Shown: positions 38,447 through 46,531, numbered from the stretch's first letter. The stretch is 64,000 bases of DNA from Pyrinomonadaceae bacterium (GCA_030841085.1 JAVEDP010000021.1:186001-250000), one strand, 5' to 3'. The notes: generated by a model from the sequence alone, not told the origin. Translations and numbers: made by a program.

Positions 38447-38632
38447 CGCGAAGCGATCTCATTAGCACCGCGGCTTCAGCCCGGTGACAGCAAACCGTAA
38501 TTCACAAGGAACCGTTTCCAACGGTTTTTGTTGGCAGGAGAAGCAGGAGAAACCGTTGGAAACGGTTCAGGAATCATTTTGTAGAACTTGACCACCGGGC
38601 TGAAGCCGCGGTGCTAATGAGATCGCTTCGCG
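38447..38632. mobile_element. MITE-like element with 40-bp perfect terminal inverted repeats
   Basis: Terminal arms 38447-38486 and 38593-38632 are perfect reverse complements (inner core CACCGCGGCTTCAGCCCGG). Inside are second nested arms 38509-38527 and 38550-38568, each containing AACCGTTTCCAACGGTT. Total 186 bp, no ORF. Size and nested palindromes fit a non-autonomous element. No target-site duplication or transposase is seen. Confidence 0.8.
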
Positions 38633-38690
38633 TTCCCTCGACCCCAGTTCCAACCAGAAATCGATATAACAATCCAAACTGACCAGCGCC

Positions 38691-38822
38691 TTAGCTGGCA
38701 TGACAGTTCAGACGTTCCCTCCGCGCGGCTGGGGGCACGGTAATCGTGCGAATGCCGCGATACGACTGAACTGTTTCACCCTGTTCCGGCCTTTTTGGTC
38801 CGTTACCTTTCGTCCACCAGGC
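38691..38822 (+). other. Non-coding element, copy A (homologous to copy B at 47958)
   Basis: About 130 bp matching 47958-48095 in the same orientation. Shared blocks: GCTGGCATGACAGTT, GTTCCCTCCG, CGCGATACG, AACTGTTT..CCCT..TCCGGCCTTTTT and GTCCG. ACAGTTCAG (38704-38712) can pair with CTGAACTGT (38766-38774) to close a stem around the conserved centre. Copy A is 410 bp before the sigma-TPR gene. It may be a structured leader RNA, a small RNA with a T-rich end, or an old mobile repeat. A larger surrounding area, 38823-39233, holds no credible gene. Confidence 0.65.
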
Positions 38823-39187
38823 TTCGCAGCTTTCTCCTTTAACCAAGCCTGGCCCCACGTACCTTCCCTGCCAGCCACGCTCGCTTAGTTCGGCGTATGC
38901 GATCGTTGGATCGATCACTCTTCGAACCTGCTAATTCCCGACCGGGCTAGACAAATTCACAAAACCGCTGCGTAATTCGTCTACCACTACATGAGGGCAA
39001 CTGTGGGTAGCCTTCGTTTCTCAACAGCGCCGATAACAAACAACTGAAGCACTAGAGTGAGCGTGGGCAGTGGCCCAAGTCTCTTCAGGGCCAGGCGCTG
39101 CCTCTCGCCTGGCTTGTTCGTCTGCGCTCCGGGTCAAGGGGACAGGTACAGGTGCGCCTTAAGCGTACTCAGAACAGACGAATACCA

Positions 39188-39224
39188 AGGAGTTCATCGC
39201 AATCAACTCCTCATCAAAGGAGGG
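39188..39224 (+). promoter_or_regulatory. Alternative hairpins over the ribosome site of the sigma-TPR gene
   Basis: AACTCCT (39205-39211) can pair with AGGAGTT upstream (39188-39194), or CTCCT (39207-39211) can pair with AGGAG of the Shine-Dalgarno (39218-39222, in AAAGGAGGG). The two pairings exclude each other, so the leader could switch ribosome access. This is seen in sequence only; any regulation is inference. Confidence 0.4.
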
Positions 39225-39233
39225 CTCACCCCC

Positions 39234-41579
39234 TTGCCTTTACATTGCAAGGCGTCTCAACCGTTCGCCTCAACAGAAGAGAGCACCGACCAATTCAATA
39301 CTCCGGACGACACGACGAAGTTGCAACAGGAATTGGCGAGCGGCGACGTTACTGCCTTCTGGCGACTCTGGCAAAGACACGAGCGATATCTCTACAGAGT
39401 TTGCCTTCGCCAACTGGGAGGTGTGCCTGAAGATGCCGAAGACGCTCTCGGCAGATTGCTGATCAAGCTTTGGGAATCGCTGCCGCGTCACGCGGGCAGC
39501 ATCAAAAATCTCAGAGCATGGTTAACCCGCAGCGCCTATAACCTATGCATTGACATACACCGGGAACGAAGACAAACCAGCCACCTCAGTAATATCGAAA
39601 CTCTTCCCCTGCGTGGCGCCAGCTCCGTGCTGCATTCGATTGAAACGCCCGAAGAAAATGCGCTGCGGGAAGAGGTCAAGCGTTCTCTTTACCTGGGAGT
39701 TATCAAGCTGAGGCCGGAATTACGCATTCCGTTTTTACTTCACGTTCTCCACGGAATTCCCTACGGGGAGATCGCCGAGCAATTAGCGATCTCTCCGGAA
39801 ACCGCACGCAAGCGTGGTCAACTGGCGCGTGAGTTTTTGCGCGACTCGTTGGCGCAGTATGCCTCAGGCACCAAGGAAAGTGTCGAGCCTTCAAACAACG
39901 ATGATTTGTATGCCGTACTGGAGTCGTCCCTAAGCGAAGAGCGATCGCTTTCACACTCGCGCAACAGACCCGCGCAAACGGTTTCCCTGCGGCTGGTTAA
40001 CGTAACTCTGAATTCCGGGATCGAACGCGGTTTCTACATCCACCTGGATCATAAACCGCGCAAGCTCGCGCCTAAGATCAAAAGTATCACTCGCTACACG
40101 ACAGAACATCCGGCCGGCTGGAAAAAACGTCTTGAGTTGGCACAACTGCTTTACGAAGCGGGACAGTGGAAACGAGCAATCGAGGAATACCGGCGCGTTC
40201 TTGAAAAACAACCACAACTGCTCGATGTCTATCTGGAATTAGGGAACCTGCTTGATTTGATGGATGACGAATCTGATTCAATAGAAAACTATCAAAAGGC
40301 ATTGGCCGTGGCCCGGGAACCCGCGACGCACCATCGCGTTCGCGGATTGTTGGAATTGCGACAGGGCAATTACCACCGGGCGATTGCACAGTTTCAGGAG
40401 GCAACGCAGCTTGAGCCCAATGACTTGCTTCATTGGCGCTACCTTGCCTTTGTTTATCTGATGGAGGATTCGACGTTGGAGGCGCTGGGCTGTTTCGAAC
40501 AGGTCCTGGGCATTAACGCCGACGACAGCGCGTCCTTGACGCACCTTCCCTATCTGCTGCGCGACCTGGGGCGCACTTCCGAGGCCGAACAATATTTGGA
40601 CCGGGCATTACAGCAATACCCTGACAATGTCTTATCAATGAAGTACCTGGTGGATCTTCGTTGCCGCAGACAATGGGTATTTGGCAGAGAAGGAAAAAGA
40701 ACTCTTGGGTTTATCCAACGGACGCTGAGGCTGGCCGAGGGTTCTCCCGAAATCCAGGATTCACTCTGCTCGTATTACCTGGCGCGGGGTGAGTGGTCAG
40801 AGGGAATCGCGGTTCTGCGGGCGTTCACTGAAGCACATCCAACTTCACCGGAAGGTTGGGCTTACTATGCCAAAGCGCTGTATCAAACAGGCAATGTGAA
40901 AGCAGCGACAGAATCTATCAAACGTGGGTACCAACTGGACGCGCATTCATGGCAAACCAATGCGGTAGCCTGTGAGATTTATGGCTTGCAAGGTCCGAGC
41001 CCATTCGTGCGCTTACTACTGGAAAGGATGCTCGAAAGGTTTCCGCAGCGTTGGACCGCCTGGGCCAGGGCTGCGCTCGCCTGGCTGACTGGGCTCAAAG
41101 ATGCAGAACGCGCGATCGCTATTTCTGCACGAGCGCCACAACTCCAGCCTCGCCTGGCCGACGCGTGGTTTCAACACGCTCGCGTACTGACGTTGGCCGG
41201 CAGGTATCACGAAGCCATCGTTTCCGCCGAAGTGGGATGGCGGCAATTGCCGGAGGATGACGATGGTGTTCAATCGATTCCGGCGGCGATTGGATTGGCC
41301 GAAAACTATGTTTTCATTCGGGCCCTCGGGAATGAACAAGTTTGGATAGCAGAAGCTGCTCGGCGTCTCAACGCTTTCATCGATTTGAATCCTGCCGCGG
41401 GAAATTACTGGGAAGGAAAACTACTGGAGTTGACCGGCGAAAGACGTGCAGCCGTCCAGTCATACGGAATCGCACTGGAGCACAGTCTCTTTTATCCTCT
41501 CAGGCACGACGCTGAAAAAGCGATAGCTCGTTTAGGAGCTCCACTTCCCAGGCGTACCCGTTCATTTCCGGTACGCTAG
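39234..41579 (+). CDS. ECF-type sigma factor fused to a long TPR domain
   Basis: A 781-residue protein from TTG 39234, chosen because AAAGGAGGG lies 10 bp before it; the frame is open from 39057 but those residues look non-coding. Sigma region 2 is at about residues 40-110 (YLYRVCLRQLGGVPEDAEDA, LRAWLTRSAYNLCIDIHRERR). Region 4 is at about 175-230 (LRPELRIPFLLHVLHGIPY, GEIAEQLAISPETARKRG). From about residue 290 to the end there are ten or more TPR units. No anti-sigma gene is adjacent, so the TPR part may control the sigma part. It is the first gene of the R-body locus and the likely activator of it; in Pseudomonas aeruginosa an ECF factor also activates reb genes. Confidence 0.87.
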   Translation: MPLHCKASQPFASTEESTDQFNTPDDTTKLQQELASGDVTAFWRLWQRHERYLYRVCLRQLGGVPEDAEDALGRLLIKLWESLPRHAGSIKNLRAWLTRSAYNLCIDIHRERRQTSHLSNIETLPLRGASSVLHSIETPEENALREEVKRSLYLGVIKLRPELRIPFLLHVLHGIPYGEIAEQLAISPETARKRGQLAREFLRDSLAQYASGTKESVEPSNNDDLYAVLESSLSEERSLSHSRNRPAQTVSLRLVNVTLNSGIERGFYIHLDHKPRKLAPKIKSITRYTTEHPAGWKKRLELAQLLYEAGQWKRAIEEYRRVLEKQPQLLDVYLELGNLLDLMDDESDSIENYQKALAVAREPATHHRVRGLLELRQGNYHRAIAQFQEATQLEPNDLLHWRYLAFVYLMEDSTLEALGCFEQVLGINADDSASLTHLPYLLRDLGRTSEAEQYLDRALQQYPDNVLSMKYLVDLRCRRQWVFGREGKRTLGFIQRTLRLAEGSPEIQDSLCSYYLARGEWSEGIAVLRAFTEAHPTSPEGWAYYAKALYQTGNVKAATESIKRGYQLDAHSWQTNAVACEIYGLQGPSPFVRLLLERMLERFPQRWTAWARAALAWLTGLKDAERAIAISARAPQLQPRLADAWFQHARVLTLAGRYHEAIVSAEVGWRQLPEDDDGVQSIPAAIGLAENYVFIRALGNEQVWIAEAARRLNAFIDLNPAAGNYWEGKLLELTGERRAAVQSYGIALEHSLFYPLRHDAEKAIARLGAPLPRRTRSFPVR

Positions 41580-41673
41580 CAAACCGAATCCTCAAAATCA
41601 CAAACGGTCCACCGCGCTCGTCTAATAGCCATAACGCGAAGTTGAAGTTCATCTTGTCCGCACGGAGGCGACA

Positions 41674-42555
41674 ATGCTTGAAGTGGTCCTGGATATTTGT
41701 TCCGGCATGCCGAATCCTCACTGGGTCCTTTCTGATTCTCAGGAAGAAAAGTTTCTCAGCAAGGTCAAGGCAGTTACGACGCCCACTCTCTCAAAGCCGT
41801 CAAGCGTAGTTCCTAAGCTCGGGTATCGCGGTTTCATTGTTCGCAGTTCACACTGTAGCGGGTCGGGAAACAGTTTCTTCATTCATGGTGGCATAGTCGA
41901 TTTTGGGCAATTTCGCGTCAACCGAAAGGCTGACAACCGAGATTTGGAACGTTGGCTACTGGACAGCGCGAAGAGCTACATCTCCAATTCGATAAGGACT
42001 GAAGTTAACAATGAGCTGGGAAAGTCATCCTCAATATTGCAGACGCTGGCTCTGGATCCACCCCAACCCCAGGTCGACTGCCTGGCTGGTCAGGCTGCGG
42101 ATGCGCCCGCTTACAATCCCGGGTTGTGGAATAACAATCCAGTAACAGTTAGTTCGAACAATTGTTACAACTACGCCAACAACTATATCGACAATTTATT
42201 CGCGCAACCCGGCTATGGCCGAGGTGGACCAGGAAACCTGGCCTGTCCGGATTGTCAGCAAAACGCCACCGCGGACGGTTTGGTTGCTTGCAACGACGTG
42301 AACAACGCTTTACGCGCAGGCGAAGGATGGTATGTGGCTCTGGTCATAAACCCCGGCATTGATTATCACTGGTATCGTCAGGACAACACCGGCTGCTGGT
42401 CTCACAAGCAAGGATGCTGGCCGGTTACCGATCGAGACAATTCCGGTAACGTGATTGCCGATCCGCAACACTGCGATCTTGGTGCTTACGTTTTTTGTAC
42501 CTACATGATCAGGCCTCCCGGAGTAGCAATCTCTGGAGGCGGTTCACCTTGTTGA
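41674..42555 (+). CDS. SGxPNPxW-domain protein with cysteine-peptidase-like C-terminus
   Basis: A 293-residue protein with ACGGAGG upstream. Residues 1-115 form a domain shared with the next gene (DICSGMPNPHWVLSDSQEEKF, LGYRGF, SFFIHGGIV, LERWLLDSA). The second part (about 150-285) has NNCYNYANN with Cys164, DYHWYRQD with His232 and CWSHKQG with His244, a pattern of papain/NlpC-like hydrolases. Cysteines are plentiful. No signal peptide. No named family for the first domain. A role in R-body maturation or as a cargo hydrolase is inference from position. Confidence 0.75.
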   Translation: MLEVVLDICSGMPNPHWVLSDSQEEKFLSKVKAVTTPTLSKPSSVVPKLGYRGFIVRSSHCSGSGNSFFIHGGIVDFGQFRVNRKADNRDLERWLLDSAKSYISNSIRTEVNNELGKSSSILQTLALDPPQPQVDCLAGQAADAPAYNPGLWNNNPVTVSSNNCYNYANNYIDNLFAQPGYGRGGPGNLACPDCQQNATADGLVACNDVNNALRAGEGWYVALVINPGIDYHWYRQDNTGCWSHKQGCWPVTDRDNSGNVIADPQHCDLGAYVFCTYMIRPPGVAISGGGSPC

Positions 42556-42611
42556 GTCGAGGTTGACAAGACGCTGCTTCCTGCCAGACTCGTGCCAGGA
42601 GGTAAGAAGCA

Positions 42612-42959
42612 ATGGCAATCAAGGTCATGTTGGATGCGTTGTCTGGTCTTCCTAATCCAGTTTGGACACTGGATGCGCAACAGGAGCAGGAATTCTGGGC
42701 ACGCCTTGAGACTTTGGCGCCGGTTCAAGCGCGGGATGCAATCGAACGGCCGAACTTACTTGGCTATCGCGGTTTTTCCCTTCAAGCCACCGGGCCTGCA
42801 CCAGCGGAGACGATAACAATTTATGGCGGCACGGTATGGCAGGGTAGCGCGAGTTTGAGAGACGCCGGCCGCGCGCTGGAAAAATGGTTGCTGAAAACCG
42901 CGCCTGCTTCTGTCAATCCAATGCTCATAGCGCAGATCAACCAGGAGCTCGGCACGTAA
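42612..42959 (+). CDS. Stand-alone SGxPNPxW-domain protein
   Basis: A 115-residue protein with AGGAGG upstream. It aligns along its whole length with the N-terminal domain of the preceding gene: LDALSGLPNPVWTLDAQQEQ, LLGYRGF, TIYGGTV, LEKWLLKTA, INQEL. The two genes are 56 bp apart. I do not recognise the family. The simple repeat of one domain, alone and fused, suggests a binding or adaptor module for a common partner, perhaps the R-body proteins. Confidence 0.75.
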   Translation: MAIKVMLDALSGLPNPVWTLDAQQEQEFWARLETLAPVQARDAIERPNLLGYRGFSLQATGPAPAETITIYGGTVWQGSASLRDAGRALEKWLLKTAPASVNPMLIAQINQELGT

Positions 42960-43063
42960 GCGGCACGACACAATTTCTTTGAGCGAAATTCTTTAGCACG
43001 CGTCATCGGCGGATGGCGTCGGAAACAACCAGGCCAGACTAACCAAACTTAAGGAGAAAGATC

Positions 43064-43288
43064 ATGCCAGACATAGTCAATGAACAAATCACTGACGCCA
43101 TCACGCAGACTAACGTGAAGGTCCTCGGCGAAGCGCCGGCGATCGCTGTCGGCAGTCTCTACCAAACGATCGGCAACTCCGTCGCCATGGCAGCCGCTAA
43201 CGCCGTCTATGCGCAGCAGCAAGCGAACGTCACCTATCAAGCCTCGAGCACGATGGCTGTGGCCAAGCTCTTGAGTCTCACAGTTTGA
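43064..43288 (+). CDS. RebB-family R-body protein (copy 1)
   Basis: A 74-residue protein with AAGGAGAAAG before ATG 43064. It carries the RebB family pattern (PF11747): VNEQITDAITQTNVKVLGEAP, then SLYQTIGNSVAMAAANAVYAQQQ and a C-terminal MAVAKLLSL. RebB-type proteins polymerise into R-bodies, coiled ribbons that unroll on a pH or ion change; first known from Caedibacter. It is the first of a tandem series ending at 45043. Confidence 0.9.
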   Translation: MPDIVNEQITDAITQTNVKVLGEAPAIAVGSLYQTIGNSVAMAAANAVYAQQQANVTYQASSTMAVAKLLSLTV

Positions 43289-43384
43289 TGAGCATAAAGC
43301 TCTCGAGATAAAAGTCGATCGGCAACTCAGCACGTTTCGATCCGGCACGCAGATCAGAGAAATGAAATTTTATAGGGAGAGATC

Positions 43385-43612
43385 ATGTCATACGAAGAAG
43401 TTCACCCGGCAATCCCGCATGCGGTCACTCAAAATGGGCTCGCGGTAATCGGTGAGTCGCCCGCTGTATCGATCGGCAGCCTTTACCAAACTATAGGCGA
43501 TTCAGTGAGCATGGCGGCCATTAACAACGTCTATGCTCAACAACAGGTGCACATGTCAGAACAAGCAGCGGTAACGGCTTCAGTCACAAATCTACTCAAC
43601 ATTCCGATCTAA
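43385..43612 (+). CDS. RebB-family R-body protein (copy 2, divergent)
   Basis: A 75-residue protein with TAGGGAGAG before the ATG. It keeps the core SLYQTIGDSVSMAAINNVYAQQQ and GESPAVSIGS but differs from the other copies at both ends (EEVHPAIPHAVTQNGLAVI, TNLLNIPI). It may be a minor or capping subunit, which is inference. Confidence 0.87.
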   Translation: MSYEEVHPAIPHAVTQNGLAVIGESPAVSIGSLYQTIGDSVSMAAINNVYAQQQVHMSEQAAVTASVTNLLNIPI

Positions 43613-43718
43613 CAGCAGTTGATCGGTCCAGGTCAGGCGCGCCGGGTTCGCGGCGAAATCCGGAGACTCCGGGCGCAAGGCTAATTTTGGCAACCAATAA
43701 CACAAAGGAGAAATAATC

Positions 43719-43958
43719 ATGCCAGCAGGTGATCCGCCTATCGGAGTCAACGCACAAATTACAGACGCCATCACGCAAACAAACGTGAAAGTACTTGGCG
43801 AAGCGCCGGCCATCGCGATGGGTAGTCTCTACCAAACCATCGGCAACTCGGTGGCCATGGCCGCCGCTAACGCCGTCTACTCGCAACAGCAAGCCAACGT
43901 CACCTATCAGGCGGCGAGCACTATGGGAGTGGCCAATCTGTTGAGCCTTACCGTTTGA
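43719..43958 (+). CDS. RebB-family R-body protein (copy 3)
   Basis: A 79-residue protein with AAAGGAGAAA before the ATG. N-terminal PAGDPPIGVNAQITDAITQT, core SLYQTIGNSVAMAAANAVYS and C-terminal STMGVANLLSLTV. Close relative of copy 4 (about 90% identical) and of copy 1. It is probably a main structural subunit of the R-body. Confidence 0.9.
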   Translation: MPAGDPPIGVNAQITDAITQTNVKVLGEAPAIAMGSLYQTIGNSVAMAAANAVYSQQQANVTYQAASTMGVANLLSLTV

Positions 43959-44121
43959 TAACGTCTCGAGGACAATGAACCATCGCGTTTATATCTGAAT
44001 CTGCCGGCCTAACACGTGTTGGGCCGGCACCAGGTCAGGCACCGCGGGTTCGCAGCCAATCCCGAGGCTCGGAACACTCGAGTAATTGGCGGCAACCAAT
44101 CAACACAAAGGAGAAAGAATC

Positions 44122-44364
44122 ATGCCAGCAGGTGATCCGCCTATCGGAGTCAACGCACAAATCACAGACGCCATTACGCAGACAAACGTGAAAGTACTTG
44201 GCGAAGCGCCGGCCATCGCGATGGGTGGTCTTTATCAAACCATCGGCAACTCGGTGGCTATGGCCGCTTCTAACAACGTCTATTCCCAACACCAGGGCAA
44301 CGTCACCTATCAGGCGGCGAGCACTATGGGAGTGGCCAAGCTGTTGAGCCTGAAGCTCACTTAA
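44122..44364 (+). CDS. RebB-family R-body protein (copy 4)
   Basis: An 80-residue protein from ATG 44122 with AAAGGAGAAAG upstream; the longer frame from 44086 is rejected because it would include the ribosome site. Nearly the same as copy 3, with substitutions in the core (NNVYSQHQGN in place of NAVYSQQQAN) and a changed end (LSLKLT). Confidence 0.9.
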   Translation: MPAGDPPIGVNAQITDAITQTNVKVLGEAPAIAMGGLYQTIGNSVAMAASNNVYSQHQGNVTYQAASTMGVAKLLSLKLT

Positions 44365-44498
44365 TTTCGTGAAGAGCTTAATGGAAAAAGTTGGGAACGC
44401 GGGTCTGCGGAATCACGATGCGCCTGGCCGGCAGCCATTGCAACAACCGGTGTGGAACCGTTGGTCCCTCAACCTCTTCAAAATGTCGCTGAGATGAG

Positions 44499-44726
44499 AT
44501 GGCAAGAGAAACTGTAGACCCTGTGATTTCAGATGCGGTGGCGCAAACGAACTTCCTAGTCGTCGGCGCCGCGCCGGCAGTCGCAATGGCCAGTCTTTAC
44601 CAGACCATTGCGAATTCCGTGGCCATGGCGGCGATGAACGCAGTCTACGCTCAGCAACAAGCAAACATGGTCCATCAGGCAGCCACGACCCAGGGAGTCG
44701 CCTTGCTGTTGTCCTTAAAGCCATGA
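44499..44726 (+). CDS. RebB-family R-body protein (copy 5)
   Basis: A 75-residue protein (VDPVISDAVAQTNFLVVG, ASLYQTIANSVAMAAMNAVY, QGVALLLSLKP). The ribosome site is weaker (GAGATGAGATGGC region), so its level may be lower than copies 1-4. Same core and spacing as the family. Confidence 0.88.
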   Translation: MARETVDPVISDAVAQTNFLVVGAAPAVAMASLYQTIANSVAMAAMNAVYAQQQANMVHQAATTQGVALLLSLKP

Positions 44727-44806
44727 GACCGGCCGGCCCGCGACGTTAGCCGGTAAAGGGAGCGCGCCCGGCGCCCGCAAGATTGAAAATCGCGCAGAGG
44801 AGATCT

Positions 44807-45043
44807 ATGCCGACCGAAGTGAACGCTCAAGTCGTAGATGCGGTGAATTTAGCTAACTACACCATGTTGGCTAACACCCCCACAGCAACTCAGGGGTTCC
44901 TTAGTGGAGCCGCCTCTTATTCAATTTCCCTGCTAATGCTCAACGCCGTATCCGCACAATTTTCCGGAGCCCAAATCGCAGAAGCCACGGTTGTGACTAG
45001 CTGTGCCGGAATCCTGAAGGCAGTTGCCAAGGCAGTAGGTTAG
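44807..45043 (+). CDS. Divergent RebB-like protein
   Basis: A 78-residue protein from ATG 44807 (GAGGAG upstream). The start VNAQVVDAVNLANYTMLANTP follows the RebB pattern, but the core SLYQT..NSVAMAA is replaced by FLSGAASYSISLLMLNAV. It keeps the alanine-rich helical end. Relationship to RebB is likely but remote; perhaps an assembly factor. Confidence 0.68.
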   Translation: MPTEVNAQVVDAVNLANYTMLANTPTATQGFLSGAASYSISLLMLNAVSAQFSGAQIAEATVVTSCAGILKAVAKAVG

Positions 45044-45085
45044 TTAATAGGACAGGCGAATCCGCTCTGAAAGGACGCTTAACAG

Positions 45086-45454
45086 ATGTCAAATCTCGAA
45101 ATCGTACGGGGAAACGTCCAGGCAACGCAGGCAGCCGCAGGTTTTGCAGGAACAATCGGGGCTAATGGACTCACGGGGCCCACGCCATCTGATCAAAGCG
45201 GCGCCAAGGCCGTGCAATCAATCGGCCAAACAACCGCAATAGTAATTCAGGACGCCGCCGACACGCTGCGCAATGTGAATACGATTGAAACCACGGCCAT
45301 CGGCGCCGCTACCGCGGCCTGGCTGGCTACACAAGATCCGTCGTACCTGGAGATTATTCAAACCTCAATGACAGTTATGGGCCAAGCCGCGGCGCTCTAT
45401 GGAACGATCGGTACGCAAGCAGCTACCGTGCTGGCTCAGTTCCAAAAAGGATAA
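45086..45454 (+). CDS. Alanine-rich R-body-locus protein, family unknown
   Basis: A 122-residue protein, rich in Ala, Gly, Thr and Gln with few charges (IGANGLTGPTPSDQ, IETTAIGAATAAWLATQDP, AAALYGTIGTQAATV). The amphipathic helical style resembles RebB proteins but no motif aligns clearly. Seven bases separate it from the next gene. It could be a larger structural subunit; this is inference. Confidence 0.7.
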   Translation: MSNLEIVRGNVQATQAAAGFAGTIGANGLTGPTPSDQSGAKAVQSIGQTTAIVIQDAADTLRNVNTIETTAIGAATAAWLATQDPSYLEIIQTSMTVMGQAAALYGTIGTQAATVLAQFQKG

Positions 45455-45460
45455 CCACCA

Positions 45461-46165
45461 ATGGTGGCGAAAAAGGGGGCGAGCTCGAAGAAAGATCGGC
45501 CCGCTCAGAAGACAAAGCCAACCAGCACTAAGCAAGCGCGGCACAGCCGCCGGCGGGTGCGAAAGATTACGAAGCGAACGCCGAAGATTGAGACGCAAGG
45601 GACAAGTACCAGGCAAGAACGAAAAGGGAGAGAAGCTTTGCGCGAGAGTAAAGAAGAGCATGAGTTGCAACAAGAATTCTTTGCCCACCAGCAGCTCTTT
45701 CGCCAGGCGGTTGAAGAGTCGGCTAACTTGCTCCGACAAGCGGCCCAGGCAGCCCTGCAATCAATCAGTGAGCAAACTGCTGGGAGCGTACCGCAGTCTC
45801 GGGAGCCGAGCGCAACCAACGAGCCAAACGTCCCATTGAAGCCCTTCACCGCTGAATTCGTTGACAACGCATACAAGCGTGCCAAGGAGATGTTTGCCGA
45901 GTTAGACCCGGCGGGGGCTAGGGTTGGACCAGCCACCTCGCAAACCCCGGTACCGGTGCCGGTGCCGGTGCCGGTGGCGGTGCCTGCGATTTTCCCCCTG
46001 CCAGATGTCCTCGCGGCGACTGCGACTCTGATGAGTCAAGCCACACAGTATTTGAATGTGGCGACACAAACCATGATGCACGAATTGGACGGCCGGCTCA
46101 GCGCCGAAGCCGCGAACAAAAGAACTCAACCGGTGACGCCACCAAGTCGAAAACGGAAGCCGTGA
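45461..46165 (+). CDS. Basic, coiled-coil R-body-locus protein with Pro-Val repeat
   Basis: A 234-residue protein. Residues 1-55 are very rich in Lys/Arg, residues 60-105 form a predicted coiled coil (HELQQEFFAHQQLFRQAVEE), then comes a run of PV dipeptides (around 165-175, encoded by CCGGTG repeats at about 45950-45985), and a helical end. Phasin-like or polymer-associated proteins have similar composition. The basic N-terminus could bind nucleic acid or an acidic surface. No family recognised. Confidence 0.7.
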   Translation: MVAKKGASSKKDRPAQKTKPTSTKQARHSRRRVRKITKRTPKIETQGTSTRQERKGREALRESKEEHELQQEFFAHQQLFRQAVEESANLLRQAAQAALQSISEQTAGSVPQSREPSATNEPNVPLKPFTAEFVDNAYKRAKEMFAELDPAGARVGPATSQTPVPVPVPVPVAVPAIFPLPDVLAATATLMSQATQYLNVATQTMMHELDGRLSAEAANKRTQPVTPPSRKRKP

Positions 46166-46222
46166 ACTATGCCTGGCGCTGGCGATTGTCAACTATCCGG
46201 GCCGGAGTGAAAGAAGAGAAGA

Positions 46223-46531
46223 ATGGTTAAAGATTTAAACAGTACCGCGGAAGGCTTGGTTGAGGGTATCGGCATGGAGCTGCACCCGTACCCGCCACCA
46301 GACGGCGGGCCGGCGACCCGCACTCCGATGCAGCCTCAAAGCGGCGAGTGGACTCTTCGCTACAACTATGCAGAGCCGACCACACTATCCGTATTCGTGA
46401 CTGTTTCTTTCGGTCCTCCATTTGCGTCCACCGCTGACCTTTCAGCTGACATGACTGCGTCCCAGGTGAGCAGTCTCAGGGATTGGCTGAGCGGCATAAT
46501 AACCGCAATGACAAAGTCGTCCACGACCTGA
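46223..46531 (+). CDS. Small protein of unknown function
   Basis: A 102-residue protein in the R-body locus (ELHPYPPPDGGPATRTPMQP, WTLRYNYAEPTTLSVFVTVSFGPP). The middle looks like beta strands. A moderate ribosome site (AAGAAGAGAAG) precedes it. It ends 20 bp before the metalloprotease gene; no family recognised. Confidence 0.62.
   Translation: MVKDLNSTAEGLVEGIGMELHPYPPPDGGPATRTPMQPQSGEWTLRYNYAEPTTLSVFVTVSFGPPFASTADLSADMTASQVSSLRDWLSGIITAMTKSSTT

Larger units (their letters stand above)
43640..44364. repeat. Tandem duplication of a roughly 400-bp reb unit
   Basis: The reb copies starting at 43719 and 44122 are 403 bp apart. Similarity extends about 90 bp upstream of each (GGTCAGGC, GGGTTCGC, GGCAACCAAT, CACAAAGGAGAAA) and through the coding sequence, so gene and leader were copied together. 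Confidence 0.85.

Noticed and set aside
38691-38822. Known riboswitch (c-di-GMP or similar)
   Set aside because: I could not match the conserved core of any riboswitch that I know; a covariance search would decide.
39057-39233. GTG-initiated upstream part of the sigma-TPR frame
   Set aside because: No ribosome site and non-protein-like composition; TTG 39234 has AAAGGAGGG.
43049-44292. Minus-strand ORFs opposite the reb genes
   Set aside because: They are shadows of a repeated coding sequence on the plus strand, without ribosome sites.
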